Positions 37,454 to 48,231 are shown, numbered from the stretch's first letter. The stretch: DNA of 64,000 nucleotides from Planctomycetota bacterium (GCA_016712565.1 JADJQU010000003.1:1-64000); one strand, 5' to 3'. Translations and numbers: made by a program. The notes: generated by a model not told the origin, from the sequence alone.

Positions 37454-38242
37454 ATGGCCGTAACCAAGGTGGCGATGCCCAAGGATGCCGTGCCGACCAT
37501 CGACGACGGGATCGGCTTCGTGGCACTGGTGGATCGCATGCAGCAGGATCCCGCGCTCAAGGTCGTCAACGCCGCGCGCATCTCCTACGAGAAGCAGAAA
37601 ACGGAATACGACGCGAACGACGCCAAGCTCGCGCAATTCCTGTGGGCCCACGGCCACACCTCGCCCTACCGGCACTCCTTCTACACGTTCCACTGGAAAG
37701 CGCCGCTGTTCGTCTTCCGCCAGGCCTTCAAGTACCAGGTGGGCTCGGGTTGGCGCACCTACGAGGTCGAGGGCGAGACGGTCAGCCTGGAGGTGTTCGA
37801 CATCCTGTTCGACACCGACAAGGGTTGCTCCTGGAACGAAATCTCAGGCCGCTACGTGCAGTGGGCCGAGGAGGTCTACGTGCCCGCGCGCATGCGCGCC
37901 AATCCGCCCCACGGCAACAAGCAGGCCTCGGTGGATCTGGGGGCGGAATTCGACCACGGCCGGGAACGGGAGCTGATGCAGGCCGAGTGCGCGCGGGCCT
38001 TCGAGCTCTACCGCGAGCGCATCGGGCGCGGCGTGGCCAAGGAGATCGCGCGCATGCTCTTGCCGCAGAACATCTACACCCAGGCCTACTGGACGGTGTC
38101 CCTGCAGGGCGTGATGCACTTCCTGGAGCAGCGGCTCAAGGCCGACGCCCAGTACGAGATCCGGCGCTACGCCCAGGCGGTGTTCAACCTGGTGCGCGAG
38201 GACCTCGAGCGCGTGGGCGTGCGCGAAGCCGACTTCGCCTGA
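37454..38242 (+). CDS. thyX: FAD-dependent thymidylate synthase ThyX with atypical signature
   Basis: 262 residues. ThyX makes dTMP from dUMP using FAD and methylene-THF. Fold landmarks are present: VNAARISYEKQK, LWAHGHTSPYRHSFYTFHWKAPLFVFRQAF, WNEISGRYVQW and RRYAQAVFNLVRED. The catalytic signature RHRxxxxNExSxRY is altered: the first triplet reads KYQ (residues 93-95) and about 26 residues (98-123) are inserted before GCSWNEISGRY (124-134). The frame is open and the insert is not low complexity, so it is real protein. It could be a variant ThyX class. A modest AGGACC site precedes the ATG. Confidence 0.85.
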   Translation: MAVTKVAMPKDAVPTIDDGIGFVALVDRMQQDPALKVVNAARISYEKQKTEYDANDAKLAQFLWAHGHTSPYRHSFYTFHWKAPLFVFRQAFKYQVGSGWRTYEVEGETVSLEVFDILFDTDKGCSWNEISGRYVQWAEEVYVPARMRANPPHGNKQASVDLGAEFDHGRERELMQAECARAFELYRERIGRGVAKEIARMLLPQNIYTQAYWTVSLQGVMHFLEQRLKADAQYEIRRYAQAVFNLVREDLERVGVREADFA

Positions 38243-38279
38243 GCCTCCACCCCGGGCGCCGGCCGAAACCACCGGACGC

Positions 38280-38338
38280 CAGGCCCCCTGGGGTCACCTG
38301 GGGGCACCTGGGCGCCCCCGGGCGCCCCCGGGCGCCGT
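38280..38338. terminator. GC-rich inverted/tandem repeat between convergent genes
   Basis: Three repeats of GGGCGCCCCC(G) preceded by two of CACCTGGGG, able to form several self-complementary hairpins (GGCGCCCGGGGGCGCC). Lies between the stops of thyX and the cytochrome gene, where a bidirectional terminator is expected. No T tract. Confidence 0.35.
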
Positions 38339-38379
38339 CCGTCCGGTGATTTCGCGCCGTGGTGCGGCCGCGGCCGGTC

Positions 38380-40110
38380 TCAGGGCGCTTCGTGGCAGAG
38401 CGTGCAGCTCACCTTCTGGCCCTTGGCGATGTGCACCACGTCGTCGTCCTCGATCACGAAGGTGCGAGCCGCCGCCGCCCGCGAGAGCACCGTGCCCTGC
38501 AGGTTCGCGCCGTGGCAAACCGTGCAGCGCGCGTGGTTGTGCTCGTAGAGCTCGCCGTGCACCTCGTCGATGAAGCGCGGGTCGTTCACCAGGTGCATCC
38601 CGTGGGGGCCCTGCAGCGTGTTGGCGGGCAGCGTGGTCGCGCCGTGGCAGGTGCCGCACTCGATCACCGGACCGCTGTGGCCCTGCAGTTCCAGGGAGGC
38701 CAGGTTGTCATTGGAAAGCGCGTCGGCGTTGGGCCATTCGGCGTGCGTGCTGCCGTGGCAGTTCTCGCAGGTGATGCCCCCGTGGCCGACGCTGAAGCGA
38801 TTGAGGGTCGCCGGGCTCTCCGCGAAGCGCTTGTTCGCGGCCAGGATGGGGGACGCCGAGAGGTCGCCCACCCGATAGGCCTGCTTGAGCCGAATGCCGT
38901 CGGCCGCCATCACGTAGGCCGGTCCGGACAGGTGGTTCAGCGCGTCGCCCGTGTGGCACGACTGGCAACGCGGCAGGTCCACCCAGGGCCTCCGCGGCTG
39001 GCCGTCGTGGGTGCCGTCGATGCTGCCGCCGGGAAGCAGCGGGTACTCCGAGCCCACGGCGAGCATGCCGCCGTGGCAATTGAGGCACTCCATCCCGCCC
39101 GTCTGCATCGCTCCGCGCGCGCATTGGGTGATGGCTCCGGGGTGGCATTGGTAGCAGGTCGTCGCCGCGTTGCCCTGGGGCGGGAACACCGGACCGCCCT
39201 GGTCGTCCAGGAGCTTGCCGTGGAAGTTGTGCATGGCCTTCGAGAAGAACGAATGGCCCAACTGTCCGCCCTGGGGGCCCGAGCCGGCCAGGTCCAGGGC
39301 CGGCGAGTAGTGGCAGGACGCGCACAGCACGGGCTGGGCCGCCAGGAGCTGCGTGGAGCTGCGCGCGTCGTGCAGGATCAACACGTTCTCCTTGGTCTGC
39401 ACCTCCAGATCCGGATGGGTGGACCAGACAATGGCCGGATCGTCCGCGGCGGTTCCCCCGGTGGCGTGGCAATTCTGGCAGTCGGTCTCCTGGGCCACCG
39501 GCACGACGATGTCGAGGTGCGCGAGTTCGCGGTTGGTGTTCTTCGCGTAGGCCGTGACGCGCAGCAGGGGGTATGGATTGGTGAAGCCGTTGTCGTCGAC
39601 CGGCGTGATCGGAACGCCCTCGGCGGTGAACCAGCGTTTGGCGGCGTCGTAGGTCATCGGCTGCGGTCCGGTTTGGGGACCGTCGGCGGGCATGTACTTG
39701 CCCAGCAGGCCCTGCCCCACGGGGAGGTTCACGCCGAACAGCTGCCCCGCGTGGGCCCAGAAGTCGGTCTTGAAGCTGCTGGTGGAGTTGCGCGAGCCCT
39801 GCGGGGCGGCGATCGCCGAGTAGCGCACGTCGACCGTCTGGGCATCCAGCAGCACCGGCTTGGAGCTGTTCTGGACCCGCTTGATCACCTGGGCATGGAA
39901 CACGTTGAACGGCGGCAGGATCGAAAACACCGAGAATTCGCGGTCCATGCAGTGCATGCCGAGGTCGTTGGCCGCGAGCACTTCGTAGGGGGGCGGAGCG
40001 GCGAAGTCGCCTCCACCTCCGGAAGAGCCCGCGTCCGAGCCCCCTCCCGTGCCGCCGCCGCAACTCGCCAACAGGAGCATCCCGACACCACCCCAATTCG
40101 TGTTCTTCAT
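38380..40110 (-). CDS. Nonaheme c-type cytochrome lipoprotein
   Basis: 576 residues with a lipoprotein signal (MLLLASC, cysteine near residue 17) and a Gly/Ser spacer. Nine CxxCH heme-binding motifs: CQNCH, CASCH, CYQCH, CLNCH, CQSCH, CENCH, CGTCH, CTVCH and CTLCH, grouped in the C-terminal 360 residues. The N-terminal half has a non-heme domain including LGMHCMDREFSVFSILPPFNVFHAQVI, which I have seen in other large multiheme cytochromes. It likely acts in periplasmic or extracellular electron transfer; the terminal acceptor is unknown. No cytochrome maturation or partner genes are adjacent. Confidence 0.9.
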   Translation of the reverse strand: MKNTNWGGVGMLLLASCGGGTGGGSDAGSSGGGGDFAAPPPYEVLAANDLGMHCMDREFSVFSILPPFNVFHAQVIKRVQNSSKPVLLDAQTVDVRYSAIAAPQGSRNSTSSFKTDFWAHAGQLFGVNLPVGQGLLGKYMPADGPQTGPQPMTYDAAKRWFTAEGVPITPVDDNGFTNPYPLLRVTAYAKNTNRELAHLDIVVPVAQETDCQNCHATGGTAADDPAIVWSTHPDLEVQTKENVLILHDARSSTQLLAAQPVLCASCHYSPALDLAGSGPQGGQLGHSFFSKAMHNFHGKLLDDQGGPVFPPQGNAATTCYQCHPGAITQCARGAMQTGGMECLNCHGGMLAVGSEYPLLPGGSIDGTHDGQPRRPWVDLPRCQSCHTGDALNHLSGPAYVMAADGIRLKQAYRVGDLSASPILAANKRFAESPATLNRFSVGHGGITCENCHGSTHAEWPNADALSNDNLASLELQGHSGPVIECGTCHGATTLPANTLQGPHGMHLVNDPRFIDEVHGELYEHNHARCTVCHGANLQGTVLSRAAAARTFVIEDDDVVHIAKGQKVSCTLCHEAP

Positions 40111-40472
40111 CGACGATCCACTCCGCTTCTGCCTGCCTTCCGCCGCGCCGGGCGCGGGCGACGTGCCCGCCCTCCGGCCCGAGGGATGCCGTCGATCTAA
40201 CGGGAAGGGTCGCGAGCGGGTGGTGGGAAGTGGGCGACTACGCACAGGTTGTGGATCCCTACGAACGAGCACCGTAGGTCCACGGAAAGATCTCGAACGC
40301 TCCAGGATGACGTCGCGTTCAGCGCCTGCGCACGACCACCTCGACCGTCGGCCCCCAGGGCGAGGCAGAGGCTTCCGTGAGCGTGCGATCGGTCCGCGCG
40401 GGATGACGATCCGCTCACCCGAGTCGCAGCTCGCGAGCGTCCTGGAAAATCTGCGCTCGGCGGCGCGGACAG
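40111..40472. other. Intergenic region upstream of the cytochrome gene
   Basis: 362 bases with no gene I can support. The part nearest the cytochrome start would hold its promoter; composition is slightly less GC-rich (GTGGGAAGTGGGCGACTACG). No repeat or hairpin stands out. Confidence 0.4.
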
Positions 40473-41384
40473 CTACACCGGACCGTGCAGCAGCTTCATG
40501 CAGAACACCGAGCCGCCCGACTTCAGGAACTCGCCGGTGTCCAGGGAGAGCGGCGTGAAACCCGCGCGTTGCAGCCGTTGCGCCGTGCGCTGCGCGCCCG
40601 CGTCGAGGAACACGCGCTTCCCATCGGCGCAGAAGGCGTTGCAGGCCAGTCGGGCGCGGGCCTCCTCGGGGTCGGCTTCCACGGCCCGCGGGAAGAGCGC
40701 GCGCACGAGCTCGCGGCTCTGTGGAGCGAGCGCCTCGGGGAGCCACAGGCAGGCGTCCTCGTCGAGCAGCGCCAGCGCCGTGTCGAGGTGGTAGAAGTCG
40801 GGATCGACGAGTTCCAGCAGGATCGTCGGCACGCGGTAGCGCTGGGCGATCTCGCGCCACGCTTCGCGCGAGGAGCGCGGGCCCACGCCGGCCCACAGGA
40901 GCCGCCGGCCCGGGTGCCACAGCCCGTCGCCCATGCCCTCCATCGGTGCCGCGTCCGTGGGCGAATCCACGCGGTATCCCAGGCGCTCGAGCGCCGCGAT
41001 CACGTGGGCGACTTCGCCCCGGCGCTCGGCGTGGGCCATGCGCGAGGGCACCACGCGGGCGATGCCGTCGGGAGCGACGTCGGCGGCCACCGGCAGGGCT
41101 TGATTGGCGCAGAACACGAGGTCGGGCTGGCCCTCGAGCGCGGGCAGCACGTCGACCTCGAGTCCGCTGGCGACCAGGGCGTCCACCAGGGCCTGCCACT
41201 GGGCCCGCGCCCGCGGCCGGTCCACGCGCTTCAACTCGCCGCGCTCGTCGCGCATGTGCGGGTTGATGGCGTACTCCAGGTCGAAATGCGCGGGGTCGGC
41301 TACGAGCACGCGCCCGGGACGGCGGCAGCGCGGCAGGTCGTCCAGCGTGAAGTCGAGTTCCTCGAGGCGTTCGATCGCGAACAT
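40473..41384 (-). CDS. Dimethylarginine dimethylaminohydrolase-like amidinotransferase-fold hydrolase
   Basis: 303 residues of the pentein fold. Substrate and catalytic residues: LVFCANQALP near 90, FYHLDTALALL near 180 (catalytic His) and the C-terminal nucleophile in SGGSVFCMKLLHG. These match DDAH/arginine-deiminase-like proteins that hydrolyse methylarginine to citrulline, or the ornithine-cyclodeaminase-associated DDAH-like group. Exact substrate unclear. Start set at MFAIERLEEL; the longer alternative overlaps the end of dnaE. Convergence or operon with dnaE is by 17 bases, same strand. Confidence 0.82.
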   Translation of the reverse strand: MFAIERLEELDFTLDDLPRCRRPGRVLVADPAHFDLEYAINPHMRDERGELKRVDRPRARAQWQALVDALVASGLEVDVLPALEGQPDLVFCANQALPVAADVAPDGIARVVPSRMAHAERRGEVAHVIAALERLGYRVDSPTDAAPMEGMGDGLWHPGRRLLWAGVGPRSSREAWREIAQRYRVPTILLELVDPDFYHLDTALALLDEDACLWLPEALAPQSRELVRALFPRAVEADPEEARARLACNAFCADGKRVFLDAGAQRTAQRLQRAGFTPLSLDTGEFLKSGGSVFCMKLLHGPV

Positions 41385-41400
41385 CCCGGGATTGTAGCGC

Positions 41401-44400
41401 TCACCAGATCCTCTCGGCATGCAGGGTCACGGCGCCCATCTGGTCCTCGGCCACGCCGCTGACGAGGAACGGGCCCTGGTCCACGAGCAAATGGCCGTCG
41501 CGGGCGTACACGTCGGGGAAGACCACGACCTCGGCGATGCCGCTCTCGTCCTCCAAGGTTAAAAAGCGCATCCACTCGCCGCGGGAGGTGCGCGTGCGGC
41601 GCGAGGCGGCCAGCCAGCCGCGCAGGGTGATGCGGCCGTGAACGAAGGCGGCGAGGCGTCCGCAGGGCTGACGCGGCGGGGCCTTGGCGCGCGCGTCGAC
41701 GAGGCGCTTTTCCCCGGCGCAGGGAAACAGCACCGTGGGGTGGGCGCGCAGGGCGAAGCCCAGGATGGCGTGCTCCACGAGTCCCCGCTCCAGGGGTGCC
41801 TGGTCGCGCAGGGCGGGCAGGGCGGGCGCGCCGAGTTCGGGCTCGGCGAACAGGTTGACGGTTTGTCCGCGGGCAAGGGAGAGTCCGCCCAGGCCCAGGG
41901 TCGAGCGCGACCAGCCCGGCGTGCGCGCGCGCGCATCGGCCAGTGCGTCCTGCTCGCGGGAAGCGGGCGTGGCCCGGCAGGCCGACAGTTCGCGCATCGA
42001 AAGCGCCGCGCCGCCCGGGGCACGCCGCGCCGGCGAGAACAAGAGGTGCAGCCGCCACAGGAGCTCCGGCCGCGTGCGATCGAAGGCGTCGAAGGCGCCG
42101 CACTGCACGAGCTGGGCGCATTCGTCGCGCTGGGCGCCGGTGCGCTCGACGAAGGCGGGCAGGGAAAGGAACGGCCCGCCGCGCGCGCGCGCTTCCAGGA
42201 CGCGTTCGAGGGTGGCGCTGCCCAGGCCCTTCACCTCGCCCAGGCCGGTGCGCAGGCACGGCGTGCCGGCCCGCCACTCGATCGCGGACTGGGCGGCGCT
42301 CTGGTTGACGTCGGGCCCGAGGATCGGCACGCAGAGGCGCCGCGCTTCCTCCACGTACACGCGCCGCTCGTAGTAGCCGGTGTCGCTGGCCAGGAACGCC
42401 GCCAGATACACCGCCGGATGGTGGGCCTTCAGGTACACGGCGCGGTAGGCGATGCGCCCGTAGGTCACCGCGTGGGCCTTGCAGAAGCCGAAGGAGGCGA
42501 AGTTCGAGATCAACTCCCACACGTGGCGCGCGTCGCTTTCCTCCACGCCGCTCTCCCGGGCGCCGGAGAAGAAACGGCCGCGCAGCTCCTCCAGCTCGCC
42601 GCCGCGGTTTTTTTGCAGCGCGCGCCGCAGGCGGTCGGCCTGGGCCAGGTCCATGCCGGCGAGCGCCGAGGCCACCTGCATCACGTCCTCCTGGTAGAGC
42701 ATCACGCCCTGGGTGTCCCACAGGAGCTCGGAGAGCGACGGGTGGGGCGCGCGCGGCTCCTCCAGTCCGCGGAAACGGCGCACGAAGGCGTCCTTCATGC
42801 CCGAGCTCGCCGGGCCGGGGCGGATCAGCGCCACGGCCTGGATCACGTCGTCCATGTTGCGCGAGCCGATCTGCTGCAGGAGATGGCGCATGCCCGGCGA
42901 CTCCACCTGGAAGCAGCCCAGCGTGCGGCCCTGGGCCAGCAGTTCCGCCGTGCGCGGATCGTCCTCGGGGAGGCGCGCGAGATCGACCTCGATGCCGCGC
43001 TCGGCCAGGGCCTTGGTCGCGTCGTCGAGCACCGTCAGCGCGCGGTTGCCCAGGAGGTCCATCTTGACCAGGCCGATGGCCTCGATGGCGTCCTTGTCGA
43101 GCTGGGTCACGACCACGCCCTTGCGGGCCCGCTGGCAGGCGACGAAGTCGGCGATGTCCTCGGGGGCCACGACCACGCCACCGGGGTGCACGCCGAAGTG
43201 CCGCGGCGTGCCGAACAGGCGCGCTCCAGCGGCGAGCGCCGTGCGCCAGCGCGGGTCGTGCAGGGGGAATTCGCGGCATTCGGGCACGGAACGCAGCGAG
43301 CGCACCAGCACGTTGCGCTGCAGTTCCGGCGCGAGCGCGCCGTCGTCGCGGGCGGACGTGTCGCCGTCGGGGGCCGCTGAGGATTCGTCGTCCGGTTCCT
43401 CGCCGGTCCCTGCGCCGTCGAACGGCGTTCCTTCGTCCTGGCCCGCCGGATGCCACGGCAGGCGCCGCGACCAGCGGTTGATTTCCGCCGGCGGCAATCC
43501 GTGCACCAGCGCCGCCTCGCGGAACGCCGCCCGCAGGCCGAAGGTGGTCAGGGTGCAGATCATCGCCGTGCGCTGGGCGCCGAAGGCCTCGTACACGTGG
43601 GCGAGCACCTCGTCGCGGCGTCGCCAGCAGAAGTCCAGGTCGATGTCGGGCCGATCCTTGCGCGTCGGGTTGAGGAAGCGCTCGAAGGGCAGGCGGTAGC
43701 GCAGCGGATCCGCGTCGGTGAGTCCCAGGCAGTAGGACACCAGACTGTCCGCCGCCGAGCCGCGGCCCACGCAGGGGATCTTGCGCGAGCGCGCGAACTC
43801 GGCCAGACGGTCGACGAGCAGGAAGTAGGGCGAGAAGCCCAGGTTCTCGATGGCGGACAGTTCGTAGTCCAGGCGGCGCACGACCTCGGGCTTGAGCGGC
43901 GCGTAGCGCACGCGCGCGCCGTCGAAGGCCCGCGAGCAGAGCTTGGAGTAGGGCGTCTCGTCGCGCGCCAACTCGACCTTGGGGAACACCACGCGGTCCA
44001 GGGGCGGCCGCCAATCGCAGTGGGCCGCCAGGGCGCGGGTGCGCAACAGGGCGGCGGGTCCCGCGTTCCCCGGCCCCCCCCCGCCCACCGGCCACGGCCC
44101 CGGCACGTCGGGAATTTCGGCGTAGAGCGGCGCCAGCTCCTCGAAGCCGGGGAGGTGCGCCGGATCGCGCGCGAGCCACGCCGCGGGCAGGTCGTGGATC
44201 AAGGCGTTGTGCTTGATGGCGGCGCGCACGGCGTGGTCCTGCTTGCCGCCGGGATCGGCGTAGTACACGTCGGGGGCGGCGACGATGGCGACGCCGCAGG
44301 CGCGCGCGGCCTCGATCAGTTCCAGGGCGCTGCACGGGGCCTGGGGCGGCGGCGTCTTGGGCACGTCGAAGTCGGCCTGCTCGGCTTCGCCGGTGGCGAG

Positions 44401-45061
44401 CTCGGCGTCGAACTCCGCGGGGCGCGCGAGGCGCGCGGGCGGCGCGAGGTGCGTGTTGCGCGAGGCGGGCCTCGCTTCGTCGGTGCCGGGCCGGGCTCGC
44501 CGCCGCGCCGCCAGGATCGCCGCGGGCGAGATTGCCGCGAAGAGCTGCCGCGCCGGCACGCGTCCGTGCAGGGAGAGCAAGAGTCCCGGGTGGTCCACCA
44601 GGATGAAGAGGCCTTCGTGCCAGCGCACCAGGGCGTCGACTCGGCGGAAGGAGCGCGCGGCGCGCTCGCGGTCGTCGTCGCCGATCAACGCCCCCTTCGC
44701 GGCCCAGCCCCGGCCCGAGGTGGCGCGCCGTGATCACCCGGCACAGGTTCCCGTAGCCCCGTTGGCTCGCCACCAGGAGCACGGCGCGGCCCTGGCCCGT
44801 CTGGGCGTGGGGGCCGTGCGCCTCGGCTCCCTGGAGCTCGGAAATCTCCGCCCCGACGATGGCGCGCACCGCGGTCCGTGGGTCCTCGGCGCGCTGCTTC
44901 TCGGCGGCGCGCAGGAAGTCGACCAGGCCCGAGACCGTGTCGACGTCGGTGAGGGCCAGGGCCGAAAGCCCCAGCTCGCGGGCGCGCTGGAGCAGCGCCG
45001 CGGGAGAATCGACGCCGGTGAGGAGAGAGTGGTGGCCGTGGACCCGGAGGGGGATGTACAT
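41401..45061 (-). CDS. dnaE: DNA polymerase III alpha-subunit family protein (DnaE type; apparent frameshift)
   Basis: About 1220 codons. An N-terminal PHP domain (MYIPLRVHGHHSLLTGVDSP, ALALTDVDTVSGLVDFL) leads to the polymerase core: VGRGSAADSLVSYCLGLTDADPLRY, PDIDLDFCWRRRDEVL (catalytic aspartates), LDKDAIEAIGLVKMDLLGNRAL, GCFQVESPGMRHLLQQI, YQEDVMQVASALAGM, and an OB fold at the end (FLTLEDESGIAEVVVFPDVY). It is not the longer replicative DnaE; it may be DnaE2-like, but no imuA/imuB is adjacent. Near 44690 a C run of five breaks the frame between GLGREG and LIGDDDRERAARS; the duplicated copy at 47.8 kb has four Cs and reads through, so one extra base here is likely error. Confidence 0.85.
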
Positions 45062-45130
45062 GCGTCCAGGGCCACCCTCCCCGGTCCGCATACCCTAACA
45101 TAGACAGAAAAGATGGCCTTCTCGGGGTCA
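44582..45130. repeat. Direct repeat R1 (dnaE 5' end and leader)
   Basis: 549 bp, 99% identical in the same orientation to 47755-48300. It covers the first 160 or so codons of dnaE and 69 bases upstream. Differences: one extra C at about 44690, two extra bases (AG) near 45021, and three substitutions. Confidence 0.95.
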
Positions 45131-45325
45131 GGAAGTGGCCTCCGTCCGCCGGGGAGGCCCAGCCGAGCCGCCGCCGGCGGGCGATGGTGGGGCCGTAGGA
45201 CCGGGGTGTGACGTCGGCGGCGCGCCCCGTGGGGGGCAGCTGGGCGCGCCTCGAGCGTGTGACTCCATCTGCTGGACCAACAGCCGTTCCCAATCGTCGA
45301 AGGCCCTCAAGAGGGCCGCCCCGTT

Positions 45326-45736
45326 GTGAAATCACCGACGATCCTCGCCTCGATTCTGGCGCTCGTGTCCATGGCTCCGTCTGCCGCGCCTACTCCGCAG
45401 CAGAAGTGCCCCTCTCAGCAGTCGTTCGATTTTCCCTCCGGCCTCCGGACGCGCGGTGCTTGCGATGGCACGCCTGACCAGGGCGTGCCGGATGCAAACC
45501 TCGCCGCCGCGATCAGCAAGAACGCCAGCGGTCCGTTTTGCGGATGGGAGGGGTTGTTGCAGTGGGCAGACTGGATGCGGACTGACTACGTCATGGACTC
45601 TCGTCGGCGTGGTGACCAACGACGTGCCCTGCGTTCCCCGCCTCCCCTGGGAACCTCGAGTGCGAAGTGGGGACGCAGCGGTGCCTCGCCCTTTCCGTTG
45701 GAACGGGGACCTTGGCTTGCGGCCCGTGCTCCTTGA
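45326..45736 (+). CDS. Small secreted Cys-containing protein, possibly frameshifted
   Basis: 136 codons from a GTG. A clear signal peptide (SPTILASILALVSMAPSAAPT) precedes QQKCPSQQSFDFPSG and CDGTPDQGVPDANLAAAISKNASGPFCGW. After about 45590 the residues turn Arg-rich, while the +1 frame reads more naturally (LVGVVTNDVPCVPRLPWEPRV), so a frameshift is likely and the true end may be near 45770. Family unknown. It is the first gene of the accessory segment next to dnaE. Confidence 0.4.
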   Translation: MKSPTILASILALVSMAPSAAPTPQQKCPSQQSFDFPSGLRTRGACDGTPDQGVPDANLAAAISKNASGPFCGWEGLLQWADWMRTDYVMDSRRRGDQRRALRSPPPLGTSSAKWGRSGASPFPLERGPWLAARAP

Positions 45737-45767
45737 CTGGACGACGGGCTGCAACGGCGGCCGCCGA

Positions 45768-47665
45768 ATGAACGCTCGTCGACGAATCCTGTGGGTGGGC
45801 ATCCTCACCGCGGCCCTGTGCCTGCTTGGATTCCTGGCGCTCCGATGGAAACCGGAGTACGTGCCCTTGCTGGAATCCCAAGGGCGCGGAGATGCGGGGG
45901 CGGGCCGGGTCGCCGCGCCCGAGCTGGAAACGTCGCAACGAGCAAGCCCACCTGCAAGCGATCCCTCTGCGGGGGAATTCAGCGGCGGCTCCATCGTCGT
46001 CGTTGACGAAGCTGGTACCGAGCATCCGGCGGAGTCTGGATCTTTTGTGATTCACACGATCGGGGGCCCTCCGGACAATGCGTCCAGCATCGCCGTGAGC
46101 CAAGGGCACTGGGACCCGCAGGCGACTCCCGAGGGTGAGTATTTCATCACGGGCCTCACGCTGCGTGGGCGAGAGGCCATCTTGACCACGGAGCAAGCGG
46201 TGGTCTTCAAGGGAAAGACCGCCATCGCATTGCGCTGCCGCTGGCTTGCGATGCCCAGCCTCCACGTCGTCGACGCTCGGGGAGACGTGGAGCTCGATGC
46301 GCTGACGCTGTACGCACTCGACAACATCTACAACTCGAACACTGAAATCCCTGTCGGGATCGAGGGGCTCGGCTCCTCGGTGAGGGCCTCACAAGCCCAG
46401 TCAAACTGGATTCACTGCCGGGGAACCTGGGTGCGGTGACGGTCTACGCCTACAGGGACGGCTTTGCTTGGGGGAGGTTGCTCCTCGACAGGACCGGCGG
46501 AGGCGACCAGTTCATCCGGCTCGCTCCAGGCGCTGACGTCTTCGTCGACGTCCCCGGCGAAGAGCCGACCGCCGACATGACCGTTCGCCTGTGGCGCGGA
46601 TCCGGCGGCGAGAGATCGCTATTGGCGGAGCGCTCCCTGAGGGGGATGCGCTCGTTGCCCAGAATTTTCAGTTTCCTCGGCCTGCCCTTTGGGGCGTATG
46701 AAGTGACCCTTGAGAAGGGGAGAGCGACCGGTGGCGCGAGGCTCCTCACGCAATCAATCCAAATCTCCAGCACGGACGACCTAGGCGTCGAGTTGTCGGT
46801 GCCCCCGACTCCGGCTGACGTGGACACCTCAGTCGTCGTCGTCGTTCGGCTGGATCCAAGCTGGGACCTCACGGGCTTTCGACTGACTCTGACAGACATG
46901 GATCTGCCTAGAAACGACCCCAGCCGGAGCAGGTGGCTCGTGAGTGCCCGTTTCATCAAGGAAGATTCCCAGACGTACCGATCGGAACCGTTTCGGGTTC
47001 GTTGCGCCCAGTACGAACTCTTCTGTCCGGACACCGGCTGCGGGCAGACTTTCTTCGTATTGCCTTCTGCCGAAGAGCAGGTCTTGCCCCTGGACGTCCC
47101 GCCGTGTGCAACGGTTGGATTGACTGTCGTGTCCAGCAAGACCGGGCTGCCGATCGACGCTCCCACCCTGTGTTGGTCCAGCGCCTCGAAGGCTGGCGCT
47201 CCAGTGGGCGGGGGATGTCGCACGGTCAACGCCATGGCTCCGGGCAGAATTGAATTCCGAGCCCCTGCGGGCAGGCTCTTTCTGAGTATTTCTCCGGGCG
47301 CGCTGAGCCCATTCCTGCAGGATCTCCGCAAGATCGACGTGACCGGGGGAGCCCAGGAAGTGCTGATCGAGCTCGCCCCGGCGAGTCTGGTCTCGTTCGC
47401 GCTCTACGATGAGGATCGTCAGTTGGAATGGTCGTCCGACATGTTGGGGAAGGTCGTCTTCCGGGGGCCGGCGGGCGTCATCAAGGCACAGCGGACTGCC
47501 CTTGACTCGACAACGGGCCTGCTGACCTGTGTGCTTCCCGTTGCGGAAAAACTCTCGGTGAAATTCCCTTCGATACCCGGCTACGAGCCGGTGGAGGAAT
47601 TCGAAATCGATCTGACGGGTGGATCCATCGATCATCGCGTCGTGCACGTGCGACGCGCTCGGTGA
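45768..47665 (+). CDS. Signal-anchored multi-domain beta-sandwich protein (apparent frameshift)
   Basis: About 632 codons. N-terminal anchor RILWVGILTAALCLLGFLALRW, then GGSIVVVDEAGTEHPAESGSFVIHTIGG and repeated stretches of alternating hydrophobic residues with Gly turns (IRLAPGADVFVDVPGEEPTADM, FLGLPFGAYEVTLEKGRATG, QVLPLDVPPCATVGLTVVSSKTG, FVLPSAEEQ), a pattern of carboxypeptidase-regulatory-like beta sandwiches. The frame changes near the G run at 46361-46366: before it GIEGL, after it ARLLGEGLTSPVKLDSLPGNLGAVTVYAYRDG in the frame that runs to 47665. One missing G restores the whole. Probably exported or periplasmic. Family not identified. Confidence 0.55.
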
Positions 47666-47754
47666 TTGGGTTGGCCCCGCGCTGACGGCGCGGTCGGCCG
47701 GCCAGGAGTTCCGACTTCGGCTCGCTGGAGGCTGAGCGGCCGGCCGGGGCGACA

Positions 47755-48231
47755 AGTCCCGGGTGGTCCACCAGGATGAAGAGGCCTTCGTGCCAGCGCA
47801 CCAGGGCGTCGACTCGGCGGAAGGAGCGCGCGGCGCGCTCGCGGTCGTCGTCGCCGATCAACGCCCCTTCGCGGCCCAGCCCCGGCCCGAGGTGGCGCGC
47901 CGTGATCACCCGGCACAGGTTCCCGTAGCCCCGTTGGCTCGCCACCAGGAGCACGGCGCGGCCCTGGCCCGTCTGGGCGTGGGGGCCGTGCGCCTCGGCT
48001 CCCTGGAGCTCGGAAATCTCCGCCCCGACGATGGCGCGCACCGCAGTCCGGGGGTCCTCGGCGCGCTGCTTCTCGGCGGCGCGCAGGAAGTCGACCAGGC
48101 CCGAGACCGTGTCGACGTCGGTGAGGGCCAGGGCCGAAAGCCCCAGCTCGCGGGCGCGCTGGAGCAGCGCCGCGGGAGAATCGACGCCGGTGAGGAGAGT
48201 GGTGGCCGTGGACCCGGAGGGGGATGTACAT
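47755..48231 (-). pseudogene. dnaE 5'-end fragment
   Basis: Contains the dnaE start (MYIPLRVHGHH) but a 2-base deletion near 48199 relative to the intact copy throws the frame; the following codons (LLTGVDSPAALL through LGREGALIGDDDRERAARS...FILVDHPGL) are otherwise preserved, after which homology ends. It lacks the polymerase core and cannot be functional. Confidence 0.88.

Noticed and set aside
37745..37822. ThyX insertion as a mini-intein
   Set aside because: Twenty-six residues is far too short for an intein, with no terminal Cys/Ser and His-Asn splicing residues.
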